Positions 62,689 to 64,000 of a DNA stretch of 64,000 nucleotides are shown piece after piece. The notes beneath the pieces were generated by a model that made no database searches, was not told where the DNA came from, and was given only the letters and a program-made list of their open reading frames with translations. Position 1 is the first letter of the stretch, and every line of letters starts with the position of its first letter. Source of the DNA: Rhodocyclales bacterium (GTDB taxonomy: Bacteria; Pseudomonadota; Gammaproteobacteria; Burkholderiales; Rhodocyclaceae); contig JACPEH010000005.1 of the NCBI GenBank assembly GCA_016183655.1, forward strand, positions 1-64,000. Direction: 5' to 3'. The position numbers were made by a program, and so were the translations under genes.

Positions 62689-62944
62689 AGTTTGATTCTA
62701 AATGGTCGGCTTGAATGTGCAATAGCGTCGTGTCGGGAGGCTCGCCGGAAGGAGGCTGCTGTGTTGCAGCATCGAAAATGCTTGACGCATCGGAATGAGT
62801 CGAGTAAAAAAGCCGCAGTTTGGTTTCAAGTGGTTGCAGTCGCGCGCTTTCTCCAGCAGAGATCGCTCGGCATCCGATGTTGAACTCAAACACACGTAGG
62901 CGGGAAAAAACCCGGATTCAGTCTTTTTTCAAGGAAGTCGCAAT

Positions 62945-63148
62945 ATGGCAACTGGTACGGTCAAGTGGTTCAACGACGCCAAGGGTTTCGGTTTCATCAC
63001 TCCGGATGACGGCAGCGAGGATCTGTTCGCTCACTTCTCCGCCATCACGATGAACGGCTTCAAGACCCTGAAGGAAGGCGAGAAGGTTTCCTTTGATGTG
63101 ACCCAAGGTCCGAAGGGCAAGCAAGCCTCGAATATCCAGAAGGCCTGA
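62945..63148 (+). CDS. cold-shock protein, CspA family
   Basis: A 67-residue OB-fold nucleic-acid chaperone. RNP1 ([10 protein letters not shown]) and RNP2 (LFAHFSAI) motifs are intact. It binds single-stranded RNA or DNA and melts mRNA structure. AAGGAAG lies before the ATG. A terminator follows. Confidence 0.97.
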   Translation: MATGTVKWFNDAKGFGFITPDDGSEDLFAHFSAITMNGFKTLKEGEKVSFDVTQGPKGKQASNIQKA

Positions 63149-63172
63149 TTTCCCATCAGGTCGCTTGAAGAG

Positions 63173-63195
63173 CCCGCCGCGAGGCGGGTTTTTTT
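63173..63195 (+). terminator. rho-independent terminator of the cold-shock gene
   Basis: CCCGCC (63173-63178), GCGA loop, GGCGGG (63183-63188), then seven T (63189-63195). Confidence 0.9.
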
Positions 63196-63234
63196 ATGCC
63201 TGCGCGGCGCGATCGTGCAGGCGGGCGAAGCGGT

Positions 63235-63555
63235 TCAGGAAGTGCCGACTACGCCCTCGTCGCTGCGCCGCTCGCCCCTGCTGTCGATCCAGCTGACGAC
63301 GAGCTTGTCGCCGGCCTTCAGGCCCCTGGCCTTGAACGCCAGCATCGGGTTTTTCGAGACCGCGGTGTTGGTCTGGCCTTCGATCAGCGGCTTGCCGTTC
63401 GCCGTGACGAGGAAGGTCTGGATGAAGTGCGCCGGCACCAGCTTGCCGCTGACCGGGTCCTTGCGCTGGCCGGTTTCCATCGGATGCTGCAGCAGGATGC
63501 GGATGTCGGTGATATCGCCCTGCACCGTCGCGCGGATCTTGATCGGTTCGCTCAT
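63235..63555 (-). CDS. soxZ: thiosulfate-oxidation carrier subunit SoxZ
   Basis: A 106-residue SoxZ starting MSEPIKIRATVQGDITDIRI, with HPMETGQRKDPVSGKLVPAHFIQ as the family core in two parts (HPMETGQRKD; PAHFIQTFLV). It forms the SoxYZ heterodimer that carries sulfur intermediates in periplasmic thiosulfate oxidation. ATG 63555 is preferred over a longer frame that overlaps soxY. It lies 13 bp after soxY. Confidence 0.94.
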   Translation of the reverse strand: MSEPIKIRATVQGDITDIRILLQHPMETGQRKDPVSGKLVPAHFIQTFLVTANGKPLIEGQTNTAVSKNPMLAFKARGLKAGDKLVVSWIDSRGERRSDEGVVGTS

Positions 63556-63568
63556 CGCCTGCTTCGTC

Positions 63569-64000
63569 CTAGCCGGCGCAGCCACCGAGGGTGACCCGGA
63601 TTTCGCGCTGCGCGTGCCAGATCCTGCCGTCGGCGGTCTTCACCACCGCCCGTACGCGCGTCGTTTCCGCCAGCTTGAGCGGAATGCGCACCTGCGGCAG
63701 CGCGCCGTTGGCAAACTGCAGCGTCGCCGCCAGCGGCATCGGATTCTTCTCGGCGAAGACCGCGATCGACTGGCTGCCGGGCAGGTTGCTGCTGATCTCG
63801 ACGACGACCTGGGCGCCGTTCTCGGCGATGTCCGGTGCCGAGAACACGATCTCCCGGCTTTCGGTCGAGGCGGCCGCAGCATAGGCTTTCAGGGCGGCCG
63901 GAAAGGTGTTGGCAGTGAAGGCGCTGCGCTGCCATTCGGTGGCGAGCACGCGCACCGGCTGCAACAGGCCGGCGGCGGCCAGCGCCATCATCGCCGTGCT
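63569..64000 (-). CDS. soxY: thiosulfate-oxidation carrier subunit SoxY (5' end beyond the window)
   Basis: At least 143 codons of SoxY; the frame is open at the window edge, where the residues STAMMALAAAGLL read as the hydrophobic part of a Tat signal. The swinging-arm Cys that binds sulfur is present near the C-terminus, but the tail reads LGGCAG rather than the usual GGCGG. With soxZ next to it and fccAB elsewhere in the window, the organism should oxidise reduced sulfur. Start lies outside the window. Confidence 0.9.
   Translation of the reverse strand, partial: STAMMALAAAGLLQPVRVLATEWQRSAFTANTFPAALKAYAAAASTESREIVFSAPDIAENGAQVVVEISSNLPGSQSIAVFAEKNPMPLAATLQFANGALPQVRIPLKLAETTRVRAVVKTADGRIWHAQREIRVTLGGCAG

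Overview
The window is high-GC, gene-dense chromosomal DNA. The gene content (a Liv-type uptake system beside valine catabolism, a complete glyoxylate shunt with AceK, flavocytochrome c sulfide dehydrogenase plus SoxYZ, several chemoreceptors, many CaiB-type CoA transferases) and the protein sequences point to a betaproteobacterium of the Rhodocyclales type (Azospira/Dechloromonas/Azonexus-like). That placement is inference from recalled family resemblance, not from a search.

Layout. 1-5.3 kb: the tail of an acyl-CoA dehydrogenase, an alpha-methylacyl-CoA racemase, then a porin / stand-alone Cache protein / chemoreceptor run. 5.3-8.2 kb: dut, a small membrane protein, coaBC (flanked by two copies of a 127-bp repeat) and radC. 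8.2-21 kb: an envelope-modification block. On the minus strand it runs PAP2 phosphatase - PNPOx-like protein - radical SAM, then thermostable-hemolysin-family protein - AMP ligase - haem-oxygenase-like diiron oxidase - SDR - TPR protein - QseB/PmrA-like regulator - kinase - phosphoethanolamine transferase (cptA). An LTA-synthase-family sulfatase diverges from it. Four promoters in this block carry the same CTTAAG-N5-TTAA box, each 10 nt upstream of a -10-like hexamer, so the block looks like one local regulon run by its own two-component system. 21-23.6 kb: rpmB-rpmG, a small DUF4177-like protein, fccB and a monohaem cytochrome c.

23.7-29.5 kb: aceK divergent from two different isocitrate dehydrogenases (monomeric, then dimeric). 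29.5-38.7 kb: c-di-GMP enzymes, a second CoA transferase, an M48 protease, a MazG-type hydrolase, a FIST sensor, a MITE-like element and a gate-domain transporter. 38.7-48.2 kb: a LysR gene divergent from a branched-chain amino-acid ABC transporter interleaved with mmsA, mmsB and 3-hydroxyisobutyryl-CoA hydrolase, which together would import valine-type substrates and degrade them. 48.2-49.2 kb: a truncated lrgB beside a VapBC-type toxin-antitoxin pair.

49.2-57.4 kb: malate synthase with a TauE exporter, LysR, an HDOD protein, and isocitrate lyase. A 247-bp direct repeat carrying the HDOD and aceA 3' ends brackets a small island made of an IS66 right-end remnant, a radical SAM/SPASM gene and a PqqD-like gene. 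The aceA reading frame lacks about 33 residues exactly at the edge of that repeat. 57.5-64 kb: a chemoreceptor with a C-terminal cytoplasmic sensor-like domain, rraA, clpA-clpS, a cold-shock gene, and soxZ-soxY running off the end. No tRNA, rRNA or CRISPR array was seen.
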